Source: Pannonibacter phragmitetus_B (GTDB lineage Bacteria > Pseudomonadota > Alphaproteobacteria > Rhizobiales > Stappiaceae). From it: DNA of 64,000 nt. Below the pieces are notes generated by a model, which did not search any database, was not told the DNA's origin, and saw only the letters and a program-made list of their open reading frames with translations. Below, in pieces: positions 35,362-44,829 of the stretch. Within the stretch, counting starts at the first letter, position 1; the number at the start of each line of letters is the position of its first letter. The translations under genes were made by a program, and so were the position numbers. The DNA is taken from assembly GCF_050510895.1 (NCBI RefSeq), contig NZ_JBNINT010000001.1:1178001-1242000 (forward strand), in the 5' to 3' direction.

Positions 35362-37560
35362 TTAGCCGGCTGCCATGAAGTTCGGGAACCAATTCTCGTG
35401 TGCTTCCTTGAGCTTTGCAACGGATATGGTGAGGATACCCTCGACAGTCAATTCACTGCCGCCCACCATGCCGAGGCGCTCTACGGAAATACCTGCGTCC
35501 AGCGCGTCTTCTTCGAGACCATCGGCCTCGTCTGCCTTGACGGTGACGACATAGCGGGCCTGGTCCTCGCCAAAGAGGGCGGCGTGCGCCGGGCCATTCA
35601 CCTTCACCGTTGCACCCCGATTGCTGGACATAGCCATCTCAGCCAGCGCCACGGCAAGGCCGCCGGAGGAGATGTCGTGCACGGCGCTGACGCGGGTTTC
35701 ACGGATCCAGCCACGCACCAGATCGCCGTTGCGGCGCTCTGCGGCCAGATCCACCGGCGGCGGCGCGCCTTCCTCGCGGCCCAGCACCTCGTAGAGATAC
35801 TGCGAGGCCCCAAGATGCGTGCCATTGCCGCCGATGAGGAAGATCACGTCGCCATCCTCTGCAAAGGCGGCAGAGGCACGCACGTTCACATCCGGCAGCA
35901 GACCAACGCCCGCAATCGCCGGGGTCGGCAGGATCGCCTGGCCATGGGTCTCGTTGTAGAGCGAGACGTTGCCCGAGACGATCGGGAAGTCCAGCGCGCG
36001 GCAGGCCTCGCCAATGCCTTTGATGCAGAAGACGAACTGGCCCATGATTTCCGGCTTCTCGGGGTTGCCGAAGTTCAGGTTGTCGGTCACGGCCAGCGGC
36101 TCTGCGCCGGTGGCGGTCAGGTTGCGCCAGACTTCGGCCACCGCCTGCTTGCCGCCCTCGAAGGGATCGGCCTCGCAGTAGCGCGGCGTCACGTCGGCGG
36201 AGAAGGCAAGGCCCTTGCCGGCAGCATTGACGCGGATCACACCGGCATCACCGCCCGGACGGGCTGCGGTGTTGCCCTGAATCAGCGTGTCATACTGCTC
36301 GTAGACCCAGCGGCGGGACGAGCCATTGGCGCCGCCCACCAGCTGCAGCAGGGCTGCGGCATAGTCGGCAGGGGCCGGGACGGCGGCTGCATCCAGCACG
36401 GGACGCTTCACCGGCTCCACCCACGGACGGTCATATTCGGGGGCTTCGTCGCCCAGTTCCTTGATCGGCAGGTCGGCCACGACCTCGCCCTGGTGCTTGA
36501 CAATGAAGCGCAGCGTGTTGGTGGTCTTGCCGACGATGGCAAAGTCCAGACCCCACTTGCGGAAGATGGCGGCCGCTTCCTGCTCCTTCTCGGGGCGCAG
36601 CACCATGAGCATCCGCTCCTGGCTTTCCGACAGCATCATTTCGTAGGCGGTCATGCGCTCTTCGCGCACTGGCACCTTGTCAAGATCCAGCTCAATGCCC
36701 AGGTCGCCCTTGGCACCCATCTCAACGGCAGAGCAGGTGAGGCCGGCAGCGCCCATGTCCTGAATGGCAATCACGGCGCCGGTGGCCATGAGCTCGAGGC
36801 AGGCTTCCAGCAGGCACTTTTCAGTGAAGGGGTCACCCACCTGTACGGTCGGGCGCTTTTCCTCGATGGTGTCGTCGAACTCGGCCGAAGCCATGGTCGC
36901 ACCGCCCACGCCATCGCGGCCGGTCTTGGCACCCAGATAGACGACGGGCAGGCCGACGCCTTCCGCCTTGGACAGGAAAATGCCGTCCTTCTTGGCAAGG
37001 CCTGCAGCAAAGGCGTTGACGAGGCAGTTGCCGTTGTAGCGCGGGTGGAACTCCACCTCGCCGCCCACCGTCGGCACGCCGAAGGAGTTGCCATAGCCGC
37101 CCACACCGGCGACGACGCCGGAGACAAGGTGGCGGGTGCGCGGATGGTCCGGGGCGCCGAAGCGCAGCGCGTTCATGGCAGCCACCGGGCGTGCGCCCAT
37201 GGTGAAGACGTCTCGCAGGATGCCACCCACGCCCGTAGCTGCGCCCTGGTAGGGCTCGATGTAGGACGGGTGGTTATGGCTCTCCATCTTGAAGACGATC
37301 ACGTCGTCATCGCCAATGTCCACGACGCCGGCATTTTCGCCCGGGCCCTGCACCACGCGCTCGCCAGTAACGGGCAAGGTCTTCAACCACTTCTTCGAGG
37401 ACTTGTAGGAGCAGTGCTCGTTCCACATGGCCGAGAAGATGCCGAGTTCGGTGAAGGTCGGCTCGCGGCCGATCAGATCCAGAATGCGCTGGTATTCGTC
37501 GGGCTTCAGGCCGTGGGCCGCGACGAGATCTGGCGTGATTTTGATGTCGTTGGGGATCAT
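35362..37560 (-). CDS. purL: Phosphoribosylformylglycinamidine synthase subunit PurL
   Basis: 732 aa, the small-type PurL that works with PurQ (glutaminase) and PurS. Catalyses ATP-dependent conversion of FGAR to FGAM in purine synthesis. Begins MIPNDIKITPDLVAAHGL; landmark motifs are SAMWNEHCSYKSSKKWLK, FKMESHNHPSYIEPYQGAAT, GVGGYGNSFGVPTVGGEVEF and SGGLAVALAEMAM. No frame break over 2.2 kb. PurQ and PurS are encoded 5-6 kb away on the same strand. Confidence 0.97.
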   Translation of the reverse strand: MIPNDIKITPDLVAAHGLKPDEYQRILDLIGREPTFTELGIFSAMWNEHCSYKSSKKWLKTLPVTGERVVQGPGENAGVVDIGDDDVIVFKMESHNHPSYIEPYQGAATGVGGILRDVFTMGARPVAAMNALRFGAPDHPRTRHLVSGVVAGVGGYGNSFGVPTVGGEVEFHPRYNGNCLVNAFAAGLAKKDGIFLSKAEGVGLPVVYLGAKTGRDGVGGATMASAEFDDTIEEKRPTVQVGDPFTEKCLLEACLELMATGAVIAIQDMGAAGLTCSAVEMGAKGDLGIELDLDKVPVREERMTAYEMMLSESQERMLMVLRPEKEQEAAAIFRKWGLDFAIVGKTTNTLRFIVKHQGEVVADLPIKELGDEAPEYDRPWVEPVKRPVLDAAAVPAPADYAAALLQLVGGANGSSRRWVYEQYDTLIQGNTAARPGGDAGVIRVNAAGKGLAFSADVTPRYCEADPFEGGKQAVAEVWRNLTATGAEPLAVTDNLNFGNPEKPEIMGQFVFCIKGIGEACRALDFPIVSGNVSLYNETHGQAILPTPAIAGVGLLPDVNVRASAAFAEDGDVIFLIGGNGTHLGASQYLYEVLGREEGAPPPVDLAAERRNGDLVRGWIRETRVSAVHDISSGGLAVALAEMAMSSNRGATVKVNGPAHAALFGEDQARYVVTVKADEADGLEEDALDAGISVERLGMVGGSELTVEGILTISVAKLKEAHENWFPNFMAAG

Positions 37561-37892
37561 GGGCGTCCGCAGTCGTCTGGCAGGGTCGTGCCGGGGATGA
37601 TGTTCGGGGCCGGTTTAACAGATCATCGGCGCGAATGGGAGACCATTGCGCGGTTTCGGGCGGCTATTTTGGCAGAAGTGTGAAGCCGGATATTTTTCCC
37701 GTTCACAGGCTGGCGGCTGACGCCCGCACAGCGAACCAGAATGCGTCTGCCGGCATAGGTTTCATTGCCCGGCGCTGCACCTGCGCCGGGCTTGGCCTTC
37801 AGGGTTTGTACGCACCCAAGTTACAGCCGGATTTAAGGGTTGGTTCACGGATTTACCAATATTTCTCAGGGCGATATCCTCGGGAGGTCATG
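37561..37892. other. Intergenic region between divergent purL and mcp
   Basis: About 330 bp with the promoters of both genes. A perfect 9-bp hairpin (GCCCGGCGC 37767-37775 with GCGCCGGGC 37783-37791) lies roughly in the middle without a T-run. GGGAGG at 37884-37889 is the ribosome binding site of the MCP gene. I see no RNA gene or small coding region. Confidence 0.4.
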
Positions 37893-39257
37893 ATGTTTGG
37901 CTTGAAGTCTGCAGCGCCCGCCATCGCGGTGAAGCAGCCAGAATTTGATGTAGCAGCACTTGTCGGCGCACTGCGTGCCGTTGAAGGGCATCTGGAGCTT
38001 CAGGGAACCGGCAGCTTGCCGGCTGAAGTCGTCTCGGCGCTCATTTCGCTGAAGACGGCTGTCGATCGGGAAAACGAGACGCAGTTGCAGCAGACGGTGG
38101 ACTATTCCTTGCAGGCAAGCCGCGCCATGGCCGCCACGGCAAGGATCACCGGTGAAATCCGGGAGACGGACAATCGCGCCCGGGCAATTTCCGGTGGGGT
38201 TGACGAACTGACGGCCTCCATCGAGCAGATCGCAGCGACTGCCAGTGAAGCAGCTTCATCGATGGAAGAGGCTCATTCCGTTCTGGATGGAGGGGCTGCG
38301 GCCACCCGCAGCGCAGCGGTTTCATCCCGCCGCATCGGCGATTCCTTTGACCGTATGAGCGAGGGTGCGCACCAGCTTGCGGCCGCTGCCGAGCAGATCG
38401 GCATGTTTGTGTCGACCATTGATGGACTTGCCCAGCAGACGAATCTTCTGGCGCTGAATGCGACCATTGAAGCCGCGCGGGCTGGTGAAGCCGGCAAGGG
38501 TTTTGCCGTGGTGGCCAGCGAAGTGAAGCAGCTTTCCGGGCAGACCCAGAAGGCAACGGATGATATCCGCGCCCGCATCGAGCGGCTGCAGGTACATGTC
38601 TCTGAGGTTCTGGATACTGTTTCGGTGGTGCAGGATCTCGTGGCTTCCAGCGTGGAGCAGGCCGAAGAAGCTGCCGAGAAGATCGGTTCGGTCCTGGGGC
38701 ATGTTGGCTCCAATAACTCCCGGATGAACGCTATTTCCGGCCTGTTGCAGGCGCAGAGCGAAGCTGTGCGGGAGATTGCCGAAGGCATTCATGCCGTTGC
38801 CAGCCATTCGCAGGCGGCAAGCCGTTATGCTGATGACGTCATCAAGGCGGTCGGCAGTTCCGAGGCTGTGATCAACACCCAGTTCGCCAGCCTCGAAGGG
38901 CGCAATGTGCGCAATTACGTGCTGCACCGGGCAAAGTCTGATCATCTGCTGTGGAAGAAACGTCTGTCTGAAATGCTCGTCGGTCTCAACAGCCTGAAGA
39001 GCGCGGAGCTCTCGGATCATCACCAGTGCCGTCTGGGCAAATGGTATGATGCGGTCTCTGACAAGGCGCTTCGCTCCAATCCTGCTTTTACCGCCCTTCT
39101 GCCGGTGCATGAGGCTGTCCATGCCCATGGCAAGAAGGCTGCGGATCTGCATGCGGCGGGGGATGTGAACGGCGCGGAGGCGGAGATCGCTGCCATGGAA
39201 CGGGCGTCCGACGAAGTCCTGTCCCGCATCGATGCCCTGCTACGGGCCACGCGTTGA
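37893..39257 (+). CDS. Soluble methyl-accepting chemotaxis-type protein with C-terminal CZB domain
   Basis: 454 aa. No transmembrane segment or periplasmic sensor is visible, so it is cytoplasmic. MCP signalling region with the hairpin tip QQTNLLALNATIEAARAGEA followed by GKGFAVVASEVKQL (about residues 175-215). The C-terminal chemoreceptor zinc-binding domain has His in RAKSDHLLWK, Cys in HHQCRLGKWYD and HEAVHAHG. CZB domains bind zinc and sense hypochlorite or redox state. Start chosen at the second ATG of a pair, five bases from GGAGG. Confidence 0.9.
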   Translation: MFGLKSAAPAIAVKQPEFDVAALVGALRAVEGHLELQGTGSLPAEVVSALISLKTAVDRENETQLQQTVDYSLQASRAMAATARITGEIRETDNRARAISGGVDELTASIEQIAATASEAASSMEEAHSVLDGGAAATRSAAVSSRRIGDSFDRMSEGAHQLAAAAEQIGMFVSTIDGLAQQTNLLALNATIEAARAGEAGKGFAVVASEVKQLSGQTQKATDDIRARIERLQVHVSEVLDTVSVVQDLVASSVEQAEEAAEKIGSVLGHVGSNNSRMNAISGLLQAQSEAVREIAEGIHAVASHSQAASRYADDVIKAVGSSEAVINTQFASLEGRNVRNYVLHRAKSDHLLWKKRLSEMLVGLNSLKSAELSDHHQCRLGKWYDAVSDKALRSNPAFTALLPVHEAVHAHGKKAADLHAAGDVNGAEAEIAAMERASDEVLSRIDALLRATR

Positions 39258-39309
39258 TCTTGCTCTGATCTTTTGTGGAGGCCCTCCCGTTCAGGGGAGG
39301 GCCTTCATT

Positions 39310-40822
39310 CTATTCGAAGCTGTCGTAACCAGTGCTGGCATTGCGTAACAGGTCGCGGATAATGCCGAGGCCCTTGATCAGCTCTTCCCGTGTGTGGGTG
39401 TTGCTGGTGCCAAGCCGTACCCGGTGGTAGACGCGGGCGCTGCGGCCGGTCTTGAACTCGTCTTCGTCATCCACGAGCACCCCTTGAGCAGCGGCGGCGG
39501 TCTTGAAGGTTCCGGACATCCAGGGCTCCGGCAGCTTCAGCCAGATGAAGGGGGTCTGTGGTGAAGCGTTGAAGGTCTGGCCGGAGAGCAGGCCTTGCGT
39601 GATCTCATGCCGGGCCGCCAGTTCCTCCAAAATCCTACGCCGCAATTCTTCAGCAGTGCCGGACAGAACGAGGCGGGCTGCGAGTTCTGCCATCAGGAAG
39701 CACAGGCCTCCGGTGAGCATGTTGTGGGCTGTAAACAGCCGCTGTGCGTGGCTTGGCGGAGATGCGATCCAGCCGCCGCGAATGCCTGCCGAGACGGACT
39801 TGGACAGCGAACCCACATGGAAGGTCCGCTCCGGAGCAAGCGCGGCAAAGGGCGAGATGCCGCCCGCGTGCAGGGAGCCGTAGACCTCATCCTCGATGAT
39901 CCAGAGATTGTGCTCGCGGGCGATGGCGATGATCTCGGTCTGGCGCGTCTTGCCCATCTGGCCCAGCGTCGGATTATGCACTGTTGGCATCAGGAAGATG
40001 GCGCGTGGATGCTGCTGGGCGCAGAGGCGGGCCAGTTCTTCCGGAATTGGGCCTTCGTCATCGCGCGCCACGGCCACCGGCTGGCGGCCGGTCAGAGTGA
40101 CGCCTCTTGCAATGGAGCTGTAGGTCAGTTCCTCAAAGACCACCCGGTCGCCCGGCATTGTGGTGGTGCTGATAATGGCCATAAGCCCGCCACGTGCGCC
40201 CGTGGTGGGAACAATTGTCTCTGAGGCAGGCGTCCAGCCGCAGCGGGCGAGCCATTGCTGGCCAGCCAGGCGCCAGCTGTCCGGCACCAGCCGGGTGTAG
40301 CTGGCGATCTCATGCGGCATCTCGCGGGCTATTCCGGAAATGACCTTTTCGATCGCCTGTGCCTGCCCGACCTCCGGCGCGGAGGTGCTGTCCAGCCGCA
40401 AGGCGCCGGTTGGGGCGACAGATGTCCGCGTGCCGCCGAAGCCAGGATCCGGATTGGCCATCGCCAGATGTGTCCAGGCGGGGGTGCTGACGGGCGTGGC
40501 TACCGGCTTTTCTTCGAGCGGGCGAAGCACTGCAGGGGGCGATCCCATTCACCGGTGCGGCTACACCCGGCGCAGCGCTGCTGCCCAGCACATAGGTGCC
40601 CCGGCCAACCTCGCCACTGACCAGCCCGCGCTCGCGCACGATGCCATAGGCCCGTCCCACCGTGCCGACGGTGACGCCCAGATCATAGGCAAGGTCGCGC
40701 TGCGGCGGCAGCTTCGCGCCGGCAGGCAATGCACCAGAGACGATGTCATCCGCAATGCGCTGCGCAAGACGCACATAGAGCGGACCTTTCCCTTGCGGGA
40801 GTTCAGGGAGCCAATTTGTCAT
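39310..40822 (-). CDS. MocR-type GntR regulator with aminotransferase domain, frame broken in the G-run 40535-40539
   Basis: 503 aa when one base is removed from the five-G run 40535-40539. N-terminal GntR winged helix: GPLYVRLAQRIADDIVSGAL, LPPQRDLAYDLGVTVGTVGR. Then a fold-type I aminotransferase domain: PTTGARGGLMAI, FLMPTVHNPTLGQM, and the PLP-lysine segment HVGSLSKSVSAGIRGGW. MocR proteins are PLP-dependent regulators, often of vitamin B6 or amino-acid genes. It runs divergently from the DUF1127 gene. Target not evident. Confidence 0.88.
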
Positions 40823-40924
40823 GGTGACAATTCTATATCTTGCACCGGAAAGTGAGTCAATTCATACAGCAGTCATGGGGTCAATGAAACGAAATTGTAT
40901 CAATTGTATCTCTTGGAGAGTGAC

Positions 40925-41173
40925 ATGTCCCACGTTCATCAGTGCGAAGAGCCAGAAATTGTCTTGAGTGAAGCGCGCCCGGTACGCCGCTTCTCCGGTC
41001 TGCTCGGGGCTGTGATCTCCACCCTGAGCATGTGGCTGACTATTGGCAGGACACGGGCGCAGCTGTCTGATCTGACGGATGATGAACTGGCCGATATCGG
41101 TATCACCCGGGAGCAGGCTACGAAGGAGGCTGCGCGGCCTTTCTGGATCTACCGGGAGCGGCCGCGCGATTGA
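40925..41173 (+). CDS. DUF1127 domain small protein
   Basis: 82 aa, start ATG 40925 after TTGGAGAGTGAC. The C-terminal half RAQLSDLTDDELADIGITRE is the DUF1127 signature, a short Arg/Leu-rich helical motif common in alphaproteobacteria. Some family members bind RNA and affect phosphate or general stress physiology; no role is evident here. Confidence 0.85.
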   Translation: MSHVHQCEEPEIVLSEARPVRRFSGLLGAVISTLSMWLTIGRTRAQLSDLTDDELADIGITREQATKEAARPFWIYRERPRD

Positions 41174-41198
41174 TGCCTTTCTCGTGTGGTGCTGGTGG

Positions 41199-42167
41199 TC
41201 AATCCTCTCGCGCCTTGGCCGTGGCCAGGATGCACAGCAGCTCGAACATGAGTGAGGCACCGAGCCATGCGGTGCCTCCTGAGGGATCAAACGGTGGCGA
41301 CACCTCCACCAGATCAGCGCCCACAACATTGACGCCCGCCAGACGGCGGATCAGCCGTTGTGCCTGAAATGACGTTATGCCCCCGATTTCCGGTGTGCCG
41401 GTGCCGGGGGCGAATGCGGGGTCGATCACGTCGATATCGAAGCTGATGTAGGCCGGTGTTCTCCCCACCCGCTCACGGGCCTCAGCCATCACGTGATCGA
41501 TCCCGCGCTCCATCAGTTCTTCGATCATGATGATGCGCACGCCCTGCGCCTCGCCCCACTCGATATCCTCCCCATCATACATTGTGCCGCGAATGCCGAT
41601 CTGAACCACCCGCTCCGGGTCCAGGAGCTCTTCCTCGATGGCGCGGCGGAAGGGTGTGCCGTGGGTGTAGCGGAAGCCGCCGAAATAGCTGTCAAACAGG
41701 TCGGTGTGGGCATCGAAATGTATCATGCCCAGCGGTCCGCTTCGGGCCAGCGCCCTGAGGACCGGCAGAGAGACAAGGTGATCTCCGCCTGCGGTGAGCG
41801 GCATGATCCCGAGGTCGACGATCTGGTCATAGAAGCCGGTGATCCGCGCCAGCGCATCCTGTACATCGGCCGGATTGACCGGTGCATCGCCCAGATCGGC
41901 ACAATTGGCCAGACCGAAGGGATTGACCCTTGTGTGGGGATGCACCTGCCGGATCATGGTGGAGAGATCGCGCAGCTGACGCGGCCCGTGGCGGGCGCCT
42001 GCCCGGTTGGTGGTGCCGCCATCCCAGGGCACGCCGATCAGGCCGATGTCGACGCGCTCAGCCTCCGGCGAGGCAATGTTCACATGCGGCAGGCGCATGA
42101 AGGTGGGAATGCCAGCGAAACGCGGCAGCTCGAACCCGGATACCGGCTGAAAGAAGGTGTCGTCCAT
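41199..42167 (-). CDS. speB: Agmatinase-family ureohydrolase
   Basis: 322 aa from ATG 42165-42167. Binuclear manganese hydrolase. Metal-binding motifs are all present: TAGGDHLVSLP, MIHFDAHTDLFDSYF and ISFDIDVIDPAFAPGTGTPE. The family covers agmatinase, guanidinobutyrase and guanidinopropionase, which hydrolyse a guanidino group to urea; the exact substrate cannot be decided from motifs. Confidence 0.88.
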   Translation of the reverse strand: MDDTFFQPVSGFELPRFAGIPTFMRLPHVNIASPEAERVDIGLIGVPWDGGTTNRAGARHGPRQLRDLSTMIRQVHPHTRVNPFGLANCADLGDAPVNPADVQDALARITGFYDQIVDLGIMPLTAGGDHLVSLPVLRALARSGPLGMIHFDAHTDLFDSYFGGFRYTHGTPFRRAIEEELLDPERVVQIGIRGTMYDGEDIEWGEAQGVRIIMIEELMERGIDHVMAEARERVGRTPAYISFDIDVIDPAFAPGTGTPEIGGITSFQAQRLIRRLAGVNVVGADLVEVSPPFDPSGGTAWLGASLMFELLCILATAKARED

Positions 42168-42229
42168 GCTGTGCCCCTTGCCCGTTTTTCCCAGCATGCC
42201 CGGCGGGGGCAGGGAAGGACAAGAGGATT

Positions 42230-42478
42230 TCAGCGCCAGTCCTGACGCTCAAGGCCAGCCAGATCGTCCGAGAGGTCTTCGAAGCGCTTTGCCGCCTGTG
42301 CGGCGGCATCACGGACACCAAGGGTGTAGAAGGCGGTGCCGGCTTCCTCAGCCAGAAAGTCCAGCAGCCGCAGTGCGTCCATGTTGCCCAGATCCACGTC
42401 CAGCTCGTCGCGGCAGAAATCCGAAAGACGGCTGGCAATCCGGGTCTGAAGGTCGCGGGGAAGTTCCAGCTTCTTCAT
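42230..42478 (-). CDS. DUF2164 family protein
   Basis: 82 aa, begins MKKLELPRDLQTRIASRLSD and has FCRDELDVDLGNMDALRLLD and FLAEEAGTAFYTLGVRDA, the pattern of the DUF2164 family. Function unknown. Sits between purQ and speB on the same strand. Confidence 0.8.
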   Translation of the reverse strand: MKKLELPRDLQTRIASRLSDFCRDELDVDLGNMDALRLLDFLAEEAGTAFYTLGVRDAAAQAAKRFEDLSDDLAGLERQDWR

Positions 42479-42504
42479 GGATATCTTCCCTTGCCCCGGA
42501 TGTC

Positions 42505-43176
42505 TCAGGCTACCAGCTGGCCGACCAGGCTTTCGAAGATCTTGCGGCCATCCGAGCCGCCCTGCAGGTCTTCGATCAGGTTTTCCGGGTGCGGCATCAT
42601 GCCGAGCACGTTGCCGGCCTTGTTCATCACGCCTGCGATATCGTTGATCGAGCCATTCGGGTTGCAGCCGTTGGCATAGCGGAACACCACCTGGCCGTTG
42701 TCCTCGATGGCTTTCAGCGTTTCAGCATCAGCGAAGTAGTTGCCGTCGTGATGGGCGATCGGGCAGCGCCAGACTTCACCCTGCCGGAAAGCGTTGGAGA
42801 AAGCCGTCTTGGCGTTGACCGTTTCCAGTTCGATTTCCTTGCAGATGAACTTCAGCCCGGCATTACGCATCAGGGCACCGGGCAGCAGGCCTGCTTCGGT
42901 GAGGATCTGGAAACCGTTGCAAACGCCCAGCACATGCACGCCCTTGGCGGCACGGGCGATCACTTCCTGCAGCACCGGCGAGCGGGCGGCAATGGCACCG
43001 GCGCGCAGATAGTCGCCATAGGAGAAGCCGCCGGGGATGACGATCAGGTCTACATCCGGAATATCCGTGTCCGTGTGCCAGACCGTGACAGGCTTCTGGC
43101 CGGTGATCTGCTCCAGTGCATAGAGCATGTCACGGTCGCGGTTGAGGCCGGGGCAGAGGATGACGGCGGACTTCAT
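42505..43176 (-). CDS. purQ: Phosphoribosylformylglycinamidine synthase subunit PurQ (glutaminase)
   Basis: 223 aa, class I glutamine amidotransferase giving ammonia to PurL. Begins MKSAVILCPGLNRDRDM; catalytic Cys in GVHVLGVCNGFQILTEAGLL and His-Glu near MMPHPENLIED; IPGGFSYGDYLRAGAIAA is typical. Follows purS and a tiny membrane-protein gene, forming a purS-purQ operon. Confidence 0.96.
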   Translation of the reverse strand: MKSAVILCPGLNRDRDMLYALEQITGQKPVTVWHTDTDIPDVDLIVIPGGFSYGDYLRAGAIAARSPVLQEVIARAAKGVHVLGVCNGFQILTEAGLLPGALMRNAGLKFICKEIELETVNAKTAFSNAFRQGEVWRCPIAHHDGNYFADAETLKAIEDNGQVVFRYANGCNPNGSINDIAGVMNKAGNVLGMMPHPENLIEDLQGGSDGRKIFESLVGQLVA

Positions 43177-43254
43177 GGCAGGCTTCCCGTGTGTCGTCCT
43201 GGCGGACTGCGGCGGATCGGATGGGCCGTGCGGCCCGGCAGTTCAGCTTGAAAT

Positions 43255-43368
43255 TCAGCTCTTGAGCAGGAAGAGCACAGCCAGAAGACTGAGCGCTGCC
43301 GGCAGCAGGAAGAAGATGGCGGCCTTGATCAGGAGAAAGCGGATTGCTCTTTTTGCATCCTGATCCAT
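43255..43368 (-). CDS. Tiny membrane protein associated with purS-purQ, 37 aa
   Basis: Begins MDQDAKRAIRFLLIKAAIFF and is nearly all one hydrophobic helix ending VLFLLKS. A small membrane protein at exactly this position, between purS and purQ, recurs in Hyphomicrobiales and is annotated as associated with phosphoribosylformylglycinamidine synthase. It starts 20 bp after purS. Function unknown. Confidence 0.7.
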   Translation of the reverse strand: MDQDAKRAIRFLLIKAAIFFLLPAALSLLAVLFLLKS

Positions 43369-43388
43369 GGCCGCAGCCTCATTCTGCC

Positions 43389-43628
43389 TCAGAGGATTTC
43401 GATAGCGTAATTCTCGATGACGGTGTTGGCGAGCAGCTTCTCGCACATGGCGGTCAGCTCTTCGCGGGCCTTGGCCGCGTCGCGGTCGCTCAGTTCCACA
43501 TCGAAGACCTTGCCCTGGCGCACGCCATTGATGCCGTCAAAACCGAGAGCGCCGAGCGCCCCTTCGATGGCCTTGCCCTGGGGGTCCAGAACGCCGTTCT
43601 TCAGGGTGACGGTGACACGTGCCTTCAT
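43389..43628 (-). CDS. purS: Phosphoribosylformylglycinamidine synthase subunit PurS
   Basis: 79 aa from the ATG at 43626-43628 (MKARVTVTLKNGVLDPQGKA). The small structural subunit that links PurL and PurQ; GFDGINGVRQGKVFDVEL is a family hallmark. First gene of the purS-purQ group. Confidence 0.95.
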   Translation of the reverse strand: MKARVTVTLKNGVLDPQGKAIEGALGALGFDGINGVRQGKVFDVELSDRDAAKAREELTAMCEKLLANTVIENYAIEIL

Positions 43629-43795
43629 CGCTCTCGTCTTTCCGTTAATCGCCATGGCCAATGCGGCCCTTTTCTGCCGCGCTGCTTACACCAACCAGCC
43701 CCGCGACGGAAGGGGCTTCGCCCCATCGGCACAAACTTAAGGGCATATTGATGGGGCTGACGCAGACAGGGCTGTTTCCTTCCGGTCGCGGCGGA

Positions 43796-44728
43796 TCAGG
43801 CGCCGCTGAGTGTTGGTTTTTGCCCTGTCGATTGGGGAGGGCCGAATTCTCTCACGGCTGCCTCGATGAAGGAGCGCAAGGCTGCAGCCGGACGGCGGGA
43901 AGCGGGATAAAGAAGATGCACCGGCTTGGCCGGTCCATCGTAATCCGCCAACACCCGGACAAGCCGCCCTGACGTCAATTCCGCCGACAGGACAATCTCC
44001 GGGCCGAGTGTAATTCCCATTCCTGCTACGGCTGCATTCAGCAGCGCTGCCCAGTCATTGCTGCGCAGCCGCCCCTGCACGTTGATAGTGTGAGTCCTGC
44101 CTTCCTTTGCAAATTTCCATTCGCAGCCGAAGGTGCGTGACCAGCTGGCAAAGCCCAGGCATTGATGGTGCTCGAGGTCCGAGGGATGAACGGGCGTGCC
44201 GTGCTCGGCAAGATAGGCAGGCGAAGCGCAGGCGATCAGGCTGTAGGGCGCCAGCGGATGAGCAATGAGATTTGTGTCCGCCAGCTCTCCAATGCGGATA
44301 ATGACATCAAGGCCTTCCTCAATCGGGTCGGTGTGACGGTCTTCAAGGACCAGGTCGGCCTCTACGCCGGGATGCTCCGACAACCAGTTTTTGAGGAAAG
44401 GAGCCAGTGCGAAGGCTCCAAATGTTTTGCCCGCGCCGATCCGCAGGATGCCACGCGGGGTCTTGCGCATTTCATTGGCAAGACCATCCGCCGCTTCTGC
44501 TTCCGCCAGCACGAGCTTGCAGCGGTCGTAATAGGCCCGGCCGATATCGGTCAGGCTCTGCCGCCGTGTCGTCCGGTTGAGCAAGGTCGTGCCAAGCCGG
44601 TCTTCGAGGGAGAGCACATGCTTGGCGACCATTTGCGGCGACAGGTTCAGCGCAGCTGCTGCCTTGGCAAAGGAGCCAAGATCCGCAGCCTTTACGAAAA
44701 CAGCCATGCTGGTGAGCCTGTCCATCAA
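43796..44728 (-). CDS. LysR-family transcriptional regulator
   Basis: 310 aa. N-terminal HTH: DRLTSMAVFVKAADLGSFAK, LNLSPQMVAKHVLSLEDRLG; effector domain with GILRIGAGKTFGAFALAPFL and SDLEHHQCLGFASWSR. Close to the DhmR/YafC-like group of LysR regulators that usually control a divergent oxidoreductase. The NADP oxidoreductase at 44830 starts 101 bp away in the opposite direction and is the likely target. Confidence 0.9.
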   Translation of the reverse strand: MMDRLTSMAVFVKAADLGSFAKAAAALNLSPQMVAKHVLSLEDRLGTTLLNRTTRRQSLTDIGRAYYDRCKLVLAEAEAADGLANEMRKTPRGILRIGAGKTFGAFALAPFLKNWLSEHPGVEADLVLEDRHTDPIEEGLDVIIRIGELADTNLIAHPLAPYSLIACASPAYLAEHGTPVHPSDLEHHQCLGFASWSRTFGCEWKFAKEGRTHTINVQGRLRSNDWAALLNAAVAGMGITLGPEIVLSAELTSGRLVRVLADYDGPAKPVHLLYPASRRPAAALRSFIEAAVREFGPPQSTGQKPTLSGA

Positions 44729-44829
44729 TTGCCTACTATATGTTGTTAGTGTTGGGTCATATGGGAAGTTTATTCTGCTTTGGTTGTGAATTTAGATCAT
44801 GGCTGCAACACCTGAAAAGGGAATGAGTC

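Noticed and set aside
34939..37683. 914-codon plus-strand frame antisense to purL and bolA
   Set aside because: Antisense to two firmly identified genes and has no family features.
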